Positions 27,501 through 35,366 of a DNA stretch of 64,000 nt are shown here, in pieces; the stretch's first letter is position 1; every line of letters starts with the position of its first letter. The notes beneath the pieces were generated by a model, which had not been told where the DNA came from, searched no databases, and saw nothing but the letters and a program-made list of their open reading frames with translations. The stretch lies in contig NZ_FXUL01000007.1 in assembly GCF_900182955.1 (NCBI RefSeq), forward strand, positions 62,001-126,000, read 5' to 3'. Source of the DNA: Noviherbaspirillum suwonense (GTDB lineage Bacteria > Pseudomonadota > Gammaproteobacteria > Burkholderiales > Burkholderiaceae_D). Position numbers and translations under genes: made by a program.

Positions 27501-28208
27501 ATGTCCCATGTATTTACCTTGCCCGTCGCTTCGGTCCCCGTCGTCGGCATCGACCAGACTTTCCCGGTGCGCCGCATCTACTGCGTTGGCCGCAACTATG
27601 CCGAGCATGCGCAGGAGATGGGCTTCACCGGCCGCGAGCCGCCGTTCTTCTTTGCCAAGCCGGCCGACGCGATCGTCAATGTTCCGCCCGGCGAAACGGT
27701 CACGATTCCCTATCCGTCGCAGTCGTCCAACGTGCATCACGAGATCGAGCTGGTCGTGGCGATCGGCAAGGCCGGCAGCAATATCGACGAGGCCGACGCG
27801 GCCCAGTATGTCTTCGGCTATGCGGTCGGGCTGGACATGACCCGGCGCGACCTGCAGCTGGAACTGCGCAAGGCAGGCCGCCCATGGGAACTGGGCAAGG
27901 CCTATGACCAGTCCGCGCCGATCGGCCCCATCTACCCGGCCAGCCAGGTCGGCGACCTGGCTGACGCCCGCATCTGGGTCGATGTCAACGGCGAAAAGCG
28001 CCAGGACAGCACCACGTCCAAGCTGATCTGGAGCGTCAACGAGACGATTGCCTACCTGTCGCGCTACTTCGAGCTGCAGCCGGGCGACCTGATTTACAGC
28101 GGCACGCCGGCCGGCGTCGGCGCCGTCGTGCCGGGCGATGTGATGAGCGGCGGCGTCGACGGTCTCGGCGAGATCCGGGTGAAGGTCGGCCCGGCAGCCG
28201 CACAGTAA
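27501..28208 (+). CDS. Fumarylpyruvate hydrolase (FAH family)
   Basis: 235-aa FAH-superfamily hydrolase. Expected to cleave fumarylpyruvate into fumarate and pyruvate, the last gentisate pathway step. Motifs: RRIYCVGRNYAEHAQEMG at the start of the FAH fold, FFFAKPADAIV, metal ligands in NVHHEIELVVAIG (Glu-x-Glu) and YAVGLDMTRRDLQ (Asp), and the end GDLIYSGTPAGVGAVVPGDVM. The start at 27501 is preferred: AAAGG lies 10 bases upstream, whereas ATG 27492 is only one base from it. Gap to the dioxygenase is 24 bases, consistent with one operon. Confidence 0.93.
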   Translation: MSHVFTLPVASVPVVGIDQTFPVRRIYCVGRNYAEHAQEMGFTGREPPFFFAKPADAIVNVPPGETVTIPYPSQSSNVHHEIELVVAIGKAGSNIDEADAAQYVFGYAVGLDMTRRDLQLELRKAGRPWELGKAYDQSAPIGPIYPASQVGDLADARIWVDVNGEKRQDSTTSKLIWSVNETIAYLSRYFELQPGDLIYSGTPAGVGAVVPGDVMSGGVDGLGEIRVKVGPAAAQ

Positions 28209-28292
28209 GCTACACGACGATTTCCCTCGCCGCCGGCTGGCGGTGATGGAGTCGCTGAAATAAACGAGCATGGCTTAATGGAACGAGATGGC

Positions 28293-28931
28293 ATGAAGCT
28301 CTATAACTTCTTCAACAGCTCCACGTCGTACCGGGTGCGCATCGCGCTGGCGCTGAAAGGACTCCACTACGAATATGTACCGGTCAACCTGCGCGCCGGC
28401 GAGCAGCGCGACAGCGGCTACCGCGCGCTGAGCCCGGCCGGCATCGTGCCCACGCTGGTCGACGGCGACATCCGGCTGACCCAGTCCCTTGCCATCATCG
28501 ACTATCTCGACCAGGTCCATCCGCTTCCCCGCATGGTGCCCGAGGCAATCGACCTGCGAATAAGGGCTGTGGAAATTGCGCAGACGATCGCCTGCGAGAT
28601 TCATCCGATCAATAACCTGCGGGTGCTGAACTATCTCACCACGGAACTGGGGATCGGCGCCGATGCAAAGACCGGGTGGTACGCGCACTGGGTCAAGGAG
28701 GGCCTGGCGGCCGTGGAAACCATGCTTGCCAGTGCATCGAGCGGCGTCTATTGCGTTGGCGACTCCCCCACGGTGGCTGACTGCTGCCTGATACCGCAGG
28801 TAGCCAACGCCTTGCGCATGGGCTGCGATATCGATAAATTCAGCCGTATCCGGAAGATCTACGAGCACTGCACCGCGCTTCCCGCCTTCATCGCCGCGGC
28901 GCCGCAAAGTCAGCCCGACTTCATTGGCTAA
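28293..28931 (+). CDS. Zeta-class GST: maleylpyruvate (maleylacetoacetate) isomerase
   Basis: 212-aa zeta-class glutathione S-transferase. The N-terminal thioredoxin domain carries the signature SSTSYRVRIALALKGL, whose Ser/Cys region binds glutathione; here SSTS replaces the SSCS form found in many maleylacetoacetate isomerases. LSPAGIVPTLVDGDIRLTQSLAIIDYLD completes it, and the helical domain includes the QTIACEIHPINNLRVLNYL segment. In this operon it should convert maleylpyruvate to fumarylpyruvate with glutathione as cofactor. In-frame ATG 28278 is possible, but homologues start at MKLYNFF (28293). Confidence 0.92.
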   Translation: MKLYNFFNSSTSYRVRIALALKGLHYEYVPVNLRAGEQRDSGYRALSPAGIVPTLVDGDIRLTQSLAIIDYLDQVHPLPRMVPEAIDLRIRAVEIAQTIACEIHPINNLRVLNYLTTELGIGADAKTGWYAHWVKEGLAAVETMLASASSGVYCVGDSPTVADCCLIPQVANALRMGCDIDKFSRIRKIYEHCTALPAFIAAAPQSQPDFIG

Positions 28932-29070
28932 TACAGTGAACAGCCAGACAATCGTCCAGGCTGCAAACCAGGTAACGTTGTCCCGCGCGAACGCTGCATT
29001 CCCTTATCGTCTCACCTGCGGCGTTGCCGCAGCGAGACACACCCCCTACAACAAATACGAGGAGATTCCC

Positions 29071-30078
29071 ATGCACCCAACCTCATCGGCGAAAGCCGCC
29101 CTGCCTGCCCGCCGCCGCATGCTGATGCTCGCAGGCGCACTGGCGACATGCGCGCTGCCCGGACTGAGCATGGCGCAGGACGCCTGGCCGTCCAAGCCGA
29201 TCACGATGATCGTGCCATTCACGCCCGGCACCGGCATCGACGTGCTGGCACGCACGCTGGGCGCAAAACTTTCCCAGCGGCTGGGGCAGCCGGTCATCGT
29301 GGAAAACAAGGCCGGCGCTTCCGGCAACATCGGCACCGAGTTTGTCGCGAGGGCCGCGCCCGATGGCCACACGCTGCTCATGACGGTCAACACCTTCGTC
29401 ATGAATGCAAGCCTCTACAAGAATGTGCCCTACGACCCGGTCAAGAGCTTCGTGCCGATTGCGCCGACTGCACGGGGCGTCCTGACGTTTGCGGTCAATC
29501 CTTCCTTCCCGGCGAAGACGCTGCGGGAGGCGATTACCCTGTTCAAGAATAACCCGGGCAAATACTCGTATTCCTCCCCGGGCAATGGCACGCCGCAGCA
29601 CCTGGCCATGGAACTGCTCAAGCTCAATACCGGCGTGGACATCCTGCATGTGCCGTACAAGGGATCGGCAGGCGCGATCACGGACCTGCTGGGCGGCCAG
29701 GTACAGGCGATGATCCTGCCGGTGCATTCCGCGCTGACGCATGCGTCGAGCGGCAAAATGCGCCTGCTGGGCGTCGCGCAGGAAAAGCGTGCGCCCAGCG
29801 CGCCGGACGTGCCGACGTTCGCGGAAGAAGGCGTGGCCAACTCCAACGTTGACCTGTGGTACGGCTTGCTGGCGCCGGCAGGGACGCCGGCATCGGTCGT
29901 GCTGCGCCTCAACAACGAGATCAACCAGATCCTGGCGATGCCGGACGTGAATGTCGCGCTGGACAAGCAGGGCCTGGTGCCGACGCCCGGCAAACCCGAG
30001 ACGCTGGGAGCGCTTGTGAAGAGCGATTCGGTGCGCTGGGCGGATGTGATCAAGCGGGCCAAGATCAGCGCGGATTAA
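29071..30078 (+). CDS. Bug-family (TctC-like) receptor, last gene of the gentisate cluster
   Basis: 335-aa Bug receptor. The open frame reaches back to 28924, but GAGGAG at about 29059-29064 selects ATG 29071. The signal region contains PARRRMLMLAGALATCALPGL, with three Arg before a hydrophobic core, somewhat Tat-like. The mature start is DAWPSKPITMIVPFTPGTGIDVLARTLG; GTGI replaces the usual GGG loop. GQPVIVENKAGASGNIGTEFVARAAPDGH and HVPYKGSAGAITDLLGGQVQAM follow. The position directly after the isomerase suggests a role in sensing or importing an aromatic acid feeding the gentisate route (inference). Confidence 0.92.
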   Translation: MHPTSSAKAALPARRRMLMLAGALATCALPGLSMAQDAWPSKPITMIVPFTPGTGIDVLARTLGAKLSQRLGQPVIVENKAGASGNIGTEFVARAAPDGHTLLMTVNTFVMNASLYKNVPYDPVKSFVPIAPTARGVLTFAVNPSFPAKTLREAITLFKNNPGKYSYSSPGNGTPQHLAMELLKLNTGVDILHVPYKGSAGAITDLLGGQVQAMILPVHSALTHASSGKMRLLGVAQEKRAPSAPDVPTFAEEGVANSNVDLWYGLLAPAGTPASVVLRLNNEINQILAMPDVNVALDKQGLVPTPGKPETLGALVKSDSVRWADVIKRAKISAD

Positions 30079-30508
30079 GCATTATTCAAGCCTTCAGGGG
30101 GGCAGCACATGGAATCGCCCCCGATGCCGCCCTGGAGATTACCCTGGCCCGGCCCGAACGGGATGTAGCCATTGGTAGCAAGGCAACTGGGCTCTTCAGT
30201 ACCCGCTTCAGCAACGGCACGATCGGCGAATACACCATCTTGGGCTGCGGTAGACGCGGCCCTGTTCACTTGAGCTGACTGGTCTTGACCAAGTCCAGCG
30301 ACGACGCGATCGTTGCTCCGTCACCGCGCTGGAAAGAAGCGCTTGCGATGGCACAGGCAGCGTGGAAGCCGCATCCTGCACGTCACGGTATCGACAAGCC
30401 AGCGCGACCATTCCGCGCACGAGCAGGCCGGCCTGACAAAGCGTATGCTAATGACAAGCCTCCGGCGCGCATCACGCCCAATTTCCCCACATACCAGGAG
30501 TCCCTCCC
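30079..30508. other. Intergenic, no gene recognised
   Basis: 430 bases between the Bug receptor and the aldo/keto reductase. All frames are broken or lack motifs; no hairpin with U-run was seen. Confidence 0.45.
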
Positions 30509-31552
30509 ATGCGCTATCACGCATTAGGCCGCACCGGCATTTTCGTTTCCGAACTTTGTCTTGGCACCATGACTTTCGGTGGCAGCGACGGCATGTGGGG
30601 CAAGATCGGCACCCTGCAACAGAACGACGCTGAACGCCTGATCGGGCAGTCGCTCGACGCCGGGATCAATTTCATCGACACGGCCGATGTGTACGCGGGT
30701 GGCCTGTCGGAGCAGATTACCGGCCAGGCCCTGAAGAATCTCAAGATCGCGCGTGAAGACGTCATCGTCGCCACCAAGGTATTCGGCGAAACCGGGACCG
30801 GTCCGAACGCGAGGGGCGCCACGCGCAGCCACATTCTGGACGGCGTCAAGGCAAGCCTGAAGCGCCTGCAGCTCGACCACATCGATCTTTATCAGATTCA
30901 CGGTTTCGACCCGGCGACGCCGATCGAGGAGACCGTGCGCGCACTCGATCAACTGGTGCGTCATGGGCATGTCCGTTATGTCGGCATCTCGAACTGGGCG
31001 GCCTGGCAGATCACCAAGGCGCTCGGGATTTCGGAGCGGCTGGGCCTGGCCCGCTTTGAATCGCTGCAGGCCCATTACACGATTGCAGGGCGGGACCTCG
31101 AGCGCGAACTGATCCCGATGCTGCACAGCGAAGGCCTGGGCCTGATGGTGTGGAGCCCTCTGGCGGGCGGTCTGTTGAGCGGAAAATATGGCCGCGAGCA
31201 GCAGGGCGAAGAGGGCAGCCGGCGCACGAATTTCGATTTCCCGCCGGTGAACAAGGACCGCGCGTGGGATTGCATCGATGTAATGCGACCGATCGCCGAG
31301 GCTCGCGGCGTCTCGGTCGCGCAGATCGCATTGGCCTGGCTGCTGCACCAGCCGCAGGTCACCAGCGTGATCATCGGCGCCAAGCGGCCCGAGCAGCTTG
31401 CCGACAATCTCGCCGCCACCGACGTCAGGCTGAATGCAGAGGAGCTGCACAAACTCGATGAGTGCAGCCGCCTGCCGCCGGAATATCCGGGCTGGATGTT
31501 CGAGCGGCAGGGTGAGACAAGGCGCAAGCAGTTGGGTGAAACGCCGGTCTGA
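30509..31552 (+). CDS. Aldo/keto reductase
   Basis: 347-aa cytoplasmic NADPH-dependent oxidoreductase with a TIM barrel. The catalytic tetrad is visible: Asp and Tyr in INFIDTADVYAGGLSEQ, Lys in DVIVATKVFGETG, and His in DLYQIHGFDP. The C-terminal cofactor-binding segment VTSVIIGAKRPEQLADNLAA is typical of the AKR11/12-like, YajO-type group. It reduces aldehydes or ketones, with no specific substrate evident. CCAGGAG lies about 10 bases upstream of ATG. It is flanked by gaps and probably forms its own unit. Confidence 0.92.
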   Translation: MRYHALGRTGIFVSELCLGTMTFGGSDGMWGKIGTLQQNDAERLIGQSLDAGINFIDTADVYAGGLSEQITGQALKNLKIAREDVIVATKVFGETGTGPNARGATRSHILDGVKASLKRLQLDHIDLYQIHGFDPATPIEETVRALDQLVRHGHVRYVGISNWAAWQITKALGISERLGLARFESLQAHYTIAGRDLERELIPMLHSEGLGLMVWSPLAGGLLSGKYGREQQGEEGSRRTNFDFPPVNKDRAWDCIDVMRPIAEARGVSVAQIALAWLLHQPQVTSVIIGAKRPEQLADNLAATDVRLNAEELHKLDECSRLPPEYPGWMFERQGETRRKQLGETPV

Positions 31553-31812
31553 TGCCCAGCTTCGGAACACCGGTTACCTGACAGTGCGGCGATCGCGGCT
31601 TCTTGCATCCCGTTGCAGGACTGTATGCACCCGCGCACCGAAGCACCAGTGCATCGGTGATCGATGCGTTAGCAGTTTTGCGCCAATCAGTCTTTGCCGA
31701 TTGGGACCTTCAGCAGCACCATCGCGACCTCACCGTGAGGACAGGGTGACAGACGCCTTAACGGCCACCTCGATCGGACCCTGAGCGCCTGCGTTGAAAT
31801 CATCGCGGTAAT

Positions 31813-32397
31813 TTAGGCAGGCATGACCAGCTGCTTCACGCGCAGCTGCAGCTCCGGCAACAATTCCTGCTCAAACCAGGGATTGCGCTTCAGCCAAAGA
31901 TTGTTTCGTGGACTGGGATGGGGCAGCGGCACGACGCGCGGCCCATGGCTCCGCCACGCTCGCACCATGTCGGTCACGTTGACCCGTACGTCGGGAAAAT
32001 GATACTGCTGCGCATATTGCCCGATCACCAATGTCAACTCGACCTGCTGCAGTCTCGACAACAGTTTCTCGCGCCAGGCCGGTGCGCATTCCGGACGTGG
32101 CGCAAGATCACCCGACTTGCCCGTGCCTGGATAGCAGAAGCCCATCGGGACAATCGCCACCAGCGCAGGATCATAAAAAAGGTCTCTCGATAATCCCAGC
32201 CAGCCGCGTAACCGGTCGCCGCTCGCATCGTCGAAGGGAATCCCGCTCGCATGTACCTTGCGGCCCGGCGCCTGTCCGACGATCAGGATCCGCGACCCTT
32301 CCGCTGCCTGGACCACCGGCCGGGGTCCTAGCGCCAAGTGCGCAGCGCACAGGGTGCACTGGCTTACTTCTTTCAACATTATTGCGAGTGTCGACAC
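31813..32397 (-). CDS. Uracil-DNA glycosylase family protein (family 4-like, Fe-S)
   Basis: 194-aa protein. Motif 1 is ILIVGQAPGRKVHASGIPFDDASG and motif 2 is VPLPHPSPRNN, both as in the UDG superfamily. Four cysteines are placed like the [4Fe-4S] ligands of family 4 enzymes: Cys14 and Cys17 (CTLC) and Cys88 and Cys104 (a C-x15-C pair). The active-site Glu of family 4 (GEAPG) is replaced by Gln (GQAPG), so excision specificity may differ. Likely DNA repair of deaminated bases, in the cytoplasm. No operon partner is evident. Confidence 0.85.
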   Translation of the reverse strand: MSTLAIMLKEVSQCTLCAAHLALGPRPVVQAAEGSRILIVGQAPGRKVHASGIPFDDASGDRLRGWLGLSRDLFYDPALVAIVPMGFCYPGTGKSGDLAPRPECAPAWREKLLSRLQQVELTLVIGQYAQQYHFPDVRVNVTDMVRAWRSHGPRVVPLPHPSPRNNLWLKRNPWFEQELLPELQLRVKQLVMPA

Positions 32398-32484
32398 AGT
32401 TTGCCTGCTGGAGTGAGTTGTCGGGCATGGCGCGGTGTCACGGCACGCACCGCGGCGATGCCAGCCTGGGCCTTCCTTTCGTCT

Positions 32485-33288
32485 TCAGCGAGGTGTTGCG
32501 CCTGCCTTGCTATCGACGACACCGGGAATCTCCTCCGTGGGCCGTCCGAACTTGCCCTTGAGATCATCGACGCCCGATTGCGGCTTGGCCAGCGGCGTCA
32601 AGTCGGCCCGTTCGCCGCGCGCCTGCTTGCTGTCGATGCCCAACGCCCTGTCACGTTTTTCCACCATGCCGGGCAACGCCTCGCCGTCGCGGTTAAATGA
32701 CCAGGCCAGCTCCGCGCCCCCCAGTGGCAGCTTGTCGCCAGCATGTCCTTCCATGCCGGTGTTCCAGACATGCCAGGTCTTGCCGTAGCTGTTCATCTTC
32801 TTTTTCATCAATGATTTTTCCGCGACTTTCGGAATGCCCGGCGCGACCAGCTGACCGGACAGGATTTCGCCATTGTGCGGGTGCCAGTATTCACGCTCTC
32901 CCTCCGGAAGCGTGCCGAATAATTTTTCCGAGATGATGTATTCCATCCCGTTCATGTTGGCCTTGGCGGTATTGCCATCGAACAGCACGCATTGCGCGAA
33001 GTCCTCGTTGACCTGGTGGCAATAATGATGCGCTTCCATCTGCATCTCCGGATGCGCCTTCATCGGATGAAAGCCCACGAGATAGATGTCGAAGCCGCGC
33101 ATCGGCGCCTTGGACTGCAACAGTTTTGCGCCGGCTTCCAGGGCCTTCGTCTTGCCTGATTTCACATCGCCGCTTACTGTCGTCTTCGGTTCGTCGCGCT
33201 CCTGGGATTGTGCCGATGGCATGGCGGCAACCAGTGTTGCCGCGACCAGGCAGCGCATTGCCAGCGTAAATCGGTTTGAATTTGTCAT
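32485..33288 (-). CDS. DUF1264 (oil-body-associated-like) secreted protein
   Basis: 267-aa protein of the DUF1264 family. Start at 33288 follows AAAGGAA and gives a signal peptide (AMRCLVAATLVAAMPSAQS). Core family motifs are all present: APMRGFDIYLVGFHPMKAHPEMQMEAHHYCH, EDFAQCVLFDGNTAKANMNGMEYIISEKLF, EREYWHPHNGEILSGQLVAPGIP and SYGKTWHVWNTG. The family is named for plant oil-body proteins but is common in bacteria with unknown function; clustered His and Cys hint at metal binding (inference). A periplasmic location is likely. It shows no operon partners. Confidence 0.85.
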   Translation of the reverse strand: MTNSNRFTLAMRCLVAATLVAAMPSAQSQERDEPKTTVSGDVKSGKTKALEAGAKLLQSKAPMRGFDIYLVGFHPMKAHPEMQMEAHHYCHQVNEDFAQCVLFDGNTAKANMNGMEYIISEKLFGTLPEGEREYWHPHNGEILSGQLVAPGIPKVAEKSLMKKKMNSYGKTWHVWNTGMEGHAGDKLPLGGAELAWSFNRDGEALPGMVEKRDRALGIDSKQARGERADLTPLAKPQSGVDDLKGKFGRPTEEIPGVVDSKAGATPR

Positions 33289-33702
33289 CGTGTTCCTTTT
33301 GTCGATGGAGTAGATGGCGGACCGTACGTCCCGATACATTGCATCGGTCGCTGCGCCGGATGCCCGGCGCCGCGAGCCTGCGTTGAAAACGTCGGCTCGA
33401 CAACACGTCTGCGATGTCGGTGCATCGTTCGCCGCCTGCAAATTTTATAAGCCGCGCGCAAATACGCATGCCGCGGCGAAGGCAAACAACGATATCGAGC
33501 AAGCTGCCAGTCTTGCCGAGCCGGGCGCGGCCTGTTCCCTCGATCATGCGCCGCCCGGTGCGCCCGGATGTTGGGAAGGATGCTTGCAGAGTCCGGGTCC
33601 GCATGTTGCCGGGAATGCTTTCTGACGCATCTCAAGAGTTGTCCCGGCGCATGCCGGGTATATTGGCTGTAGCCGTATTCCCCATACCAAATGGTCAGGA
33701 CC
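33289..33702. other. Divergent intergenic region, no gene recognised
   Basis: About 400 bases between the DUF1264 gene and a small plus-strand gene. It should contain promoters for both, but none is clear. Minus-strand frames here lack motifs. Confidence 0.4.
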
Positions 33703-33897
33703 ATGGAGCGATTCGATTACAAAGGCCGGGTTGTCGAGATATTCACAAAAAGAATAGAAAACCGGTGGACATGGGCTTTCACCGTTGACGGTATCAGGGC
33801 TGCAGCGAACAGGGATCAGAATTGCTGCGAGAGCCTGGAGCAGGCAGTCGCGAATGCCAGGGAAATGGCGTCCGCCATGATCGACCTGGAACCCTGA
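33703..33897 (+). CDS. Small hypothetical protein, 64 aa
   Basis: Small unrecognised protein starting MERFDYKGRVVEIFTKRIEN, with RWTWAFTVDG and a C-terminal helix SLEQAVANAREMASAMIDLEP. The layout (beta hairpin, strand, helix) and good codon use resemble small conserved proteins annotated as hypothetical in Burkholderiales. An upstream in-frame ATG (33691) would add four residues; TCAGGA is a weak ribosome binding site for 33703. No function assigned. Confidence 0.55.
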   Translation: MERFDYKGRVVEIFTKRIENRWTWAFTVDGIRAAANRDQNCCESLEQAVANAREMASAMIDLEP

Positions 33898-34089
33898 ACC
33901 CGGGTAGGCAAGGCCGAGCCGCGAGCCAGCTTGCCCGTGCCCGGGCGACGCCTGCCGCATTGCATCCCGGGCGAAGCGCATCGGCAGCACGTTCGTCGCT
34001 GGCATGAAAGCGCGCAGTCGCGGCGCGCTTGAATCCCGGAGAACCGCTGCTAAACTTCCAAGCCTGTATAGCCCTCCAAGAGGCCCATC

Positions 34090-34284
34090 ATGTCGGCATC
34101 CCGCGTTTCCATTGACGAAGTGCGCGTCCGTAGTTTCATCTATGGCTTCACCAATCCCGAAGCCGCCGATCAGTTCCAGACCTGCCTTTTGTTCGATCCC
34201 CTCGACGATTGCGAGACCAAATTTCCGCCGTGCAGCAGGCATTCGATCTGTTTCGAAAACGACGATGCCGAGCCGTATGCGTAG
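34090..34284 (+). CDS. Small hypothetical protein, 64 aa
   Basis: Starts MSASRVSIDEVRVRSFIYGF and ends in an acidic, Cys-containing tail (DDCETKFPPCSRHSICFENDD). CCAAGAGG lies upstream of ATG. No membrane segment or signal peptide. I do not recognise it; three cysteines late in the sequence could bind a metal. Moderate codon bias is the main support. Confidence 0.4.
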   Translation: MSASRVSIDEVRVRSFIYGFTNPEAADQFQTCLLFDPLDDCETKFPPCSRHSICFENDDAEPYA

Positions 34285-34818
34285 ATGCGGCGGTGCGACG
34301 GCCTGGCATGACGGTCGGAGCCTAAATCTCCCTCTATTGGTAATTGCAATCGCTCGGCAGGCGTCATAGCCGGATTCGCGACCGATGCGCACGTCGCCGG
34401 TCTGGCGTGCGTCCAATTCCTTCCCGGCGGGCGGAATCCGCGCCAGCCCGCCGCGTGCGCCTCGCGCATGCGGGAGCGGTGACACCGCCGGTTTTCCCTG
34501 GCGGATGCATCAAGTGGTACGCCAGTCCCGGATCGACGCCGATCTTTAATGGACAGCAAGGGCGCTGCCTGCCTTTAGTGCATGCGCTGGGTCCGCGTTT
34601 GCTGGCGCTCACAACACGCTGGTACGGGCAGCGTGGTTCACCGCAAGCAATGGCAAAGAATGCCGAAACCGGCAGGAAACTGTCGCGCTGCGGAACTATT
34701 TTGGTGTCATGCGGATAAATCCTTAATTTTTAGCAATAAATGTCGATAAGCAATATGCTAGAGGAGGCGGCGCATCATGCGCAGCCCCGGCGACCTATTA
34801 ATTCCTGGAGCGGTTTAT
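34285..34818. other. Gap holding a sigma-28-like promoter, otherwise empty
   Basis: The first 430 bases contain no convincing frame. The last 100 are AT-rich and carry the FliA-type promoter described separately, plus GAGGAGG near 34763. Confidence 0.45.
34723..34749 (+). promoter_or_regulatory. Sigma-28 (FliA)-like promoter for the Cache/chemoreceptor pair
   Basis: TTAATTTT (34723-34730), an 11-base spacer, then GTCGATAA (34742-34749). Compared with the flagellar consensus TAAAGTTT-N11-GCCGATAA this is 6 of 8 and 7 of 8 matches with exact spacing. Initiation would be about 60 bases before the Cache gene start. Confidence 0.65.
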
Positions 34819-35289
34819 ATGAAAAGTTTGTCCATCCTGAAAGTCCTGACCCGCGTTGTGATGCTTGCAAGCCTGGTTTTTTCGAGTGTCGCCCATGCCG
34901 ACCAGGGCACCGCGGCGGAAGCCGAAGCCATGGTCAAGAAAGCCGTGACGCTGATTAAAACCGAGGGCCCGGCGAAGGCCTATGACGAATTCACCAACGG
35001 CAAGTCATTCAAGGACCGCGACCTGTATGTGATCGTCTACGACCTGAACGGAAAGAACCTGGCGCAGGGCGCCAATCCGAAACTGGTGGGCAAGGACCTC
35101 ATCGGCCTGAAGGATCCCGACGGCAAGCCACTGATCCAGATGTTCGTCGATCTCGCCAAGAGCAAGGGCAAGGGCTGGGTGGAAGGCTACAAATTCCTTA
35201 ATCCGACAACCCAGAAAATCGAGGGCAAGGCCATGTACCTCGAGCGCGTCGGCGACACGCTGGTCGGCTGCGGCATTTACAAGTCTTAA
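34819..35289 (+). CDS. Stand-alone periplasmic single-Cache domain protein
   Basis: 156-aa secreted sensor-type domain. Start at 34819 follows TGGAG eight bases upstream and gives a signal peptide ending VFSSVAHA. The mature protein is one Cache domain: EAEAMVKKAVTLIKTEGPAKAYDEFTNG, then RDLYVIVYDLNGKNLAQGANPKLVGKDLIGLKDPDGKP and a WVEGYKFLNPTTQKIEGKAMYLERVGDTLVGCGIY ending. Such soluble proteins are thought to bind small ligands; here it lies just before a methyl-accepting chemotaxis gene and behind a FliA-like promoter, so it may present a ligand to that receptor (inference). Confidence 0.88.
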   Translation: MKSLSILKVLTRVVMLASLVFSSVAHADQGTAAEAEAMVKKAVTLIKTEGPAKAYDEFTNGKSFKDRDLYVIVYDLNGKNLAQGANPKLVGKDLIGLKDPDGKPLIQMFVDLAKSKGKGWVEGYKFLNPTTQKIEGKAMYLERVGDTLVGCGIYKS

Positions 35290-35366
35290 TTCCCGCGCGC
35301 CCCGAGCTTGCTTCCTGACCGGGGCAAGCGTCATTGATCAAGACTTTCACGTTTCCGGGACTTAAA

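Noticed and set aside
26310-28271. 653-aa open frame on the minus strand
   Set aside because: It lies opposite the gentisate dioxygenase and fumarylpyruvate hydrolase genes, is Arg/His/Asp-rich, and is a typical high-GC antisense shadow without family motifs.
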